From contig OY728121.1 of assembly GCA_963277665.1 (NCBI GenBank), positions 959,548,097 to 959,612,096 on the forward strand: 64,000 nucleotides of DNA. Direction: 5' to 3'. This DNA is from Viscum album. Taxonomy: Eukaryota > Streptophyta > Magnoliopsida > Santalales > Viscaceae. Of this stretch, positions 61,850-64,000 are shown in pieces. Below the pieces are notes generated by a model. That model was not told where the DNA came from and did not search any database. It saw only the letters and a program-made list of their open reading frames with translations. Positions within the stretch are counted from its first letter, which is position 1. Every line of letters starts with the position of its first letter. The translations under genes and the position numbers were made by a program.

Positions 61850-62660
61850 GAATATGTTGATGTGTTTCCAAAAGATTTACCTGGACATCCTCCAGAACGT
61901 GAAATTGAGTTTTCCATTGATTTAATTCTTAGTTCAAGTCCTATATCGAAGACCCCTTATAGAATGGTCACTGTTTAATTAGTGGAACTAAAGAAACAAC
62001 TAGAGGAATTTAGTAATAAGATATTTATTCGCCCTAGTGTTTCTCTATGGGGAGCCCATGTTCTTTTTGATAAGAAGAAAGATGGATCTATGAGGTTTTG
62101 CATTGACAACAGGGAGATCAATGCAATAAAAATAAATAACAAGCATCTCCTACCTCGCATTAATGATTTATTTGACCAACTACATGGAGCTAAATACTTT
62201 TCAAATATTGAACTTCGATCTGGATACCGAAAGTTGTGTGTGAAGAAGGAAGACATTTCAAAAATATCATTTCAAACCAGGTACGGGCATTACGAGTTTA
62301 CAGTAATGCATTTTGGGCTGACTAATGCACCCTCTGTTTTCATGGATCTCATGAACAGAGTTTTCAAGGAATATCTTGATGAATTTGTAGTTGTATTTAT
62401 TGATGAAATATTGGTGTACTCCAAAATCTACGAAGATCATGAAAATCACTTTCTCATTATCCTAAAGACTCTGAGAAGACACGAATTATATGGGAAGTTT
62501 AGCAAGTGTGAATTTTGGCTTCAGGAGATTTCTTTTCTAGGCCATATTGTCTCTAAGGATGGAATCTTTATTGATTCTTCTAAGACAAGAGTAATAAAAT
62601 AATTTCCATCCCCAACGAGTATAACCAAGGTATGCAGTTTTATTGGTTAAGAAAGTTATT
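61850..62660 (+). pseudogene. Element D reverse transcriptase
   Basis: Entry PYRMV with a stop shortly after, then [63 protein letters not shown] and [11 protein letters not shown]. Both catalytic places are altered: the motif A Asp (usual [10 protein letters not shown]) is Glu, and the second Asp of the F-x-D-D box is Glu (62405-62407). A stop after TRVIK (62603) and a frame break near 62650 follow. Confidence 0.85.
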
Positions 62661-62779
62661 ATCGATGTTTCGTCTAGAATTTTTCCTGATTGGCTAACCC
62701 ATTAATGAAGCTCACACGTAAAGGGGTTAAATTTGTTTGGACAAAATATTTTGAAGAATGATTTGAAGAACTGAAGAGA

Positions 62780-63208
62780 AGATTAGTCAATTCTTCAATA
62801 TTGACTCTACCATCGGGGAATGATGGGTTTGTTATTCATAGTGATGCTTCAAAGAAAGGACATGGTTGTTTCCTTATGCAGAATAATAGGGTTACTGCCT
62901 ATGCATCACGAAAACTAAAAATTCATGAGCAAAACTATCCTACTCATGACCTTGAGTTAGCAACTGTAATATTTTCTTTGAAGATATGGAGACATTATCT
63001 CTATGGTGAAAAATGTGATATATATATTGATCACAAGATTTTGAAGTATATTTTCTCACAGAAAAAACTCAACATGAGGCAGAGGAGATGGCTTGAACTG
63101 CTCAAGGATTATGATTGCATGATACACTACATCCCGGGGAAGTCAAATAAGGTGGAATATTCTTTGAGTAGAAAGGATCATGGAGTTTTGAACAAGATGA
63201 GAGTTTAA
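62780..63208 (+). pseudogene. Element D RNase H
   Basis: One open block: [20 protein letters not shown] with the first Asp kept, then [20 protein letters not shown] with the Glu kept, [32 protein letters not shown] and EYSLSRKD, where the usual ADALSRK Asp is Ser-adjacent and lost. The most complete open block of D. Confidence 0.85.
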
Positions 63209-63367
63209 AGGGATCATATTTTCATGGATCTAGTAAAGATGGATTTGGGAATAACCATGGAAGGGGAAACATCAATGATTTTTCAAATGGTTTCCAAACC
63301 ATCTTTACTAGAAAGGATAAAAAGTTCTTAGGCTGATGATGAGGAGTTTCAAAAGAAGATTAAAGCT

Positions 63368-64000
63368 GTGAATGATGGAAGATTGAGTGACTTCATATAT
63401 GAAGATGGAATTTTGAAATTTGGGAAGAGACTTTGTGTTCCCAATATACCTGATCTAAAAAGAGAATTGTCGGATGATGCTCATAGTTCCAATTTCTATA
63501 TACACCCTGAGAGCATGAAAATGTATAGAGATTTGAAGGAACATTTTTGTTGGGACAAAATGAAGAGGGAGATTACTGATTTTGTGTCAAGATATATGGT
63601 TTTTCAATACGTGAAAGCTGTAAAACAATAACATGTAGAAGTCATGCAACCTCTTCCCATACTAGAGTGGAAATGGGATAATATTACGATGGTCTTTGTC
63701 ATGGGACTACCAAAGACTCCTAGAAGGAACGATGAAATATGGGTCATTGTTGAACGTCATACCAAGTCAGCACATTTTCTTTCTATAATGGAGGACTTAC
63801 CACTTGAACATATAGAAAGAATGTATATTAATGAAGTTGTGAGACTTCATGGAGTCTCCCTATCAATTGTTTCTGATCATGATCCATGTTTTACATCAAG
63901 ATTCTGGAAAAGTCTTCAGAAAGCCCTGGATACTAAGCTTCGTTTGAGCACTGCCTACCACCCTCAAACATATGGACAATCAAAACGAACTATTAAAACC
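63368..64000 (+). pseudogene. Element D integrase, partial
   Basis: The zinc finger keeps both His (DDAHSSNFYIH) but both Cys are lost (SRYMVFQYV where CxxCQ is usual). In the core the first catalytic Asp is Val (NITMVFVMGLP, 63692-63694), the second is kept (SIVSDHDPCF) and the Glu is Lys (63983-63985, YGQSKRTIK). One stop at 63629. The window ends right after this motif. Confidence 0.85.

Larger units (their letters stand above)
55999..64000 (+). mobile_element. Element D: Ty3/gypsy chromovirus-type, 3' part outside window
   Basis: Plus-strand element: 5' LTR (55999-59766), degenerate tRNA-iMet primer site, 0.5-kb leader, gag-pol pseudogene from 60268 to the window edge inside integrase. 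RT, RNase H and integrase motifs are closest to Tekay/Del-type chromoviruses. The LTR shares its TATA core and CGTACG-type modules with element F and the window-start copy. The 3' LTR is not in view. Confidence 0.8.
60268..64000 (+). pseudogene. Element D gag-pol polyprotein, broken and cut by window end
   Basis: Starts MEPSGRNENF, the first ATG of the frame that carries gag. Gag and zinc knuckles, protease, RT, RNase H and integrase follow in the usual gypsy order. Frame 1 is used for gag, frame 3 for protease and frame 2 from RT on, so at least two frameshifts exist, one inside the second zinc knuckle near 61178. In-frame stops include 60559-60561. Catalytic residues are changed in protease, RT and integrase, described separately. 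The window ends within the integrase core. Confidence 0.88.

Overview
The window is intergenic DNA from a seed-plant nuclear genome. It is very AT-rich and holds no host gene I can support. Nearly everything recognisable is LTR-retrotransposon sequence: Ty3/gypsy elements of the Tekay/Del chromovirus and Athila types, a Ty1/copia LTR of SIRE-like type, and a family of long LTRs with little or no coding. All polyproteins are broken by stops, frameshifts or changed catalytic residues, so they are fossils. No rRNA, tRNA, CRISPR or prokaryotic feature was seen. The species cannot be told from the sequence.

Layout. (1) 1-4800: plus-strand copy of a long-LTR family ('family F'), cut by the window start. 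(2) 4800-14440: AT-rich DNA without recognisable coding, probably decayed repeats. (3) 14441-17051: a decayed copia-LTR start, then a clean minus-strand copia 3' LTR (14779-16582), its polypurine tract and a piece of internal DNA. (4) 17052-26931: element A, a minus-strand Tekay/Del-like gypsy element with 3.18-kb LTR, tRNA-iMet primer site and a gag-PR-RT-RH-IN-chromodomain pseudogene; its 5' LTR is truncated. (5) 26932-29002: the end of a plus-strand Tekay-like LTR (E). (6) 29003-39610: element F, minus strand, two LTRs of almost equal length (4381 and 4369 bp) around a 1.86-kb noncoding interior. (7) 39611-45505: element C, plus strand, LTR end, a good tRNA-iMet primer site, and gag-PR-RT remnants that stop abruptly inside RT. 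(8) 45506-55574: element B, a minus-strand Athila-like element with recognisable gag, PR, RT, RNase H and integrase, its 3' LTR missing 432 bp. (9) 55999-64000: element D, plus strand, 3.77-kb 5' LTR, primer site, and a gypsy gag-pol pseudogene that runs off the window end inside integrase.

How parts relate. The LTRs of D, of both ends of F and of the window-start copy share a TATA core and tandem modules about 190 bp long with a CGTACGTACG-like core. F has no coding and D codes for a polyprotein, so an autonomous/non-autonomous pair is a reasonable inference, not a proven one. The LTRs of A, C and E share a different terminal sequence and each carries its own minisatellite. Junctions between elements are often truncated, so the nesting order can only be read in part. 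The strongest candidate for something undescribed is the F/D LTR family with its modular arrays.
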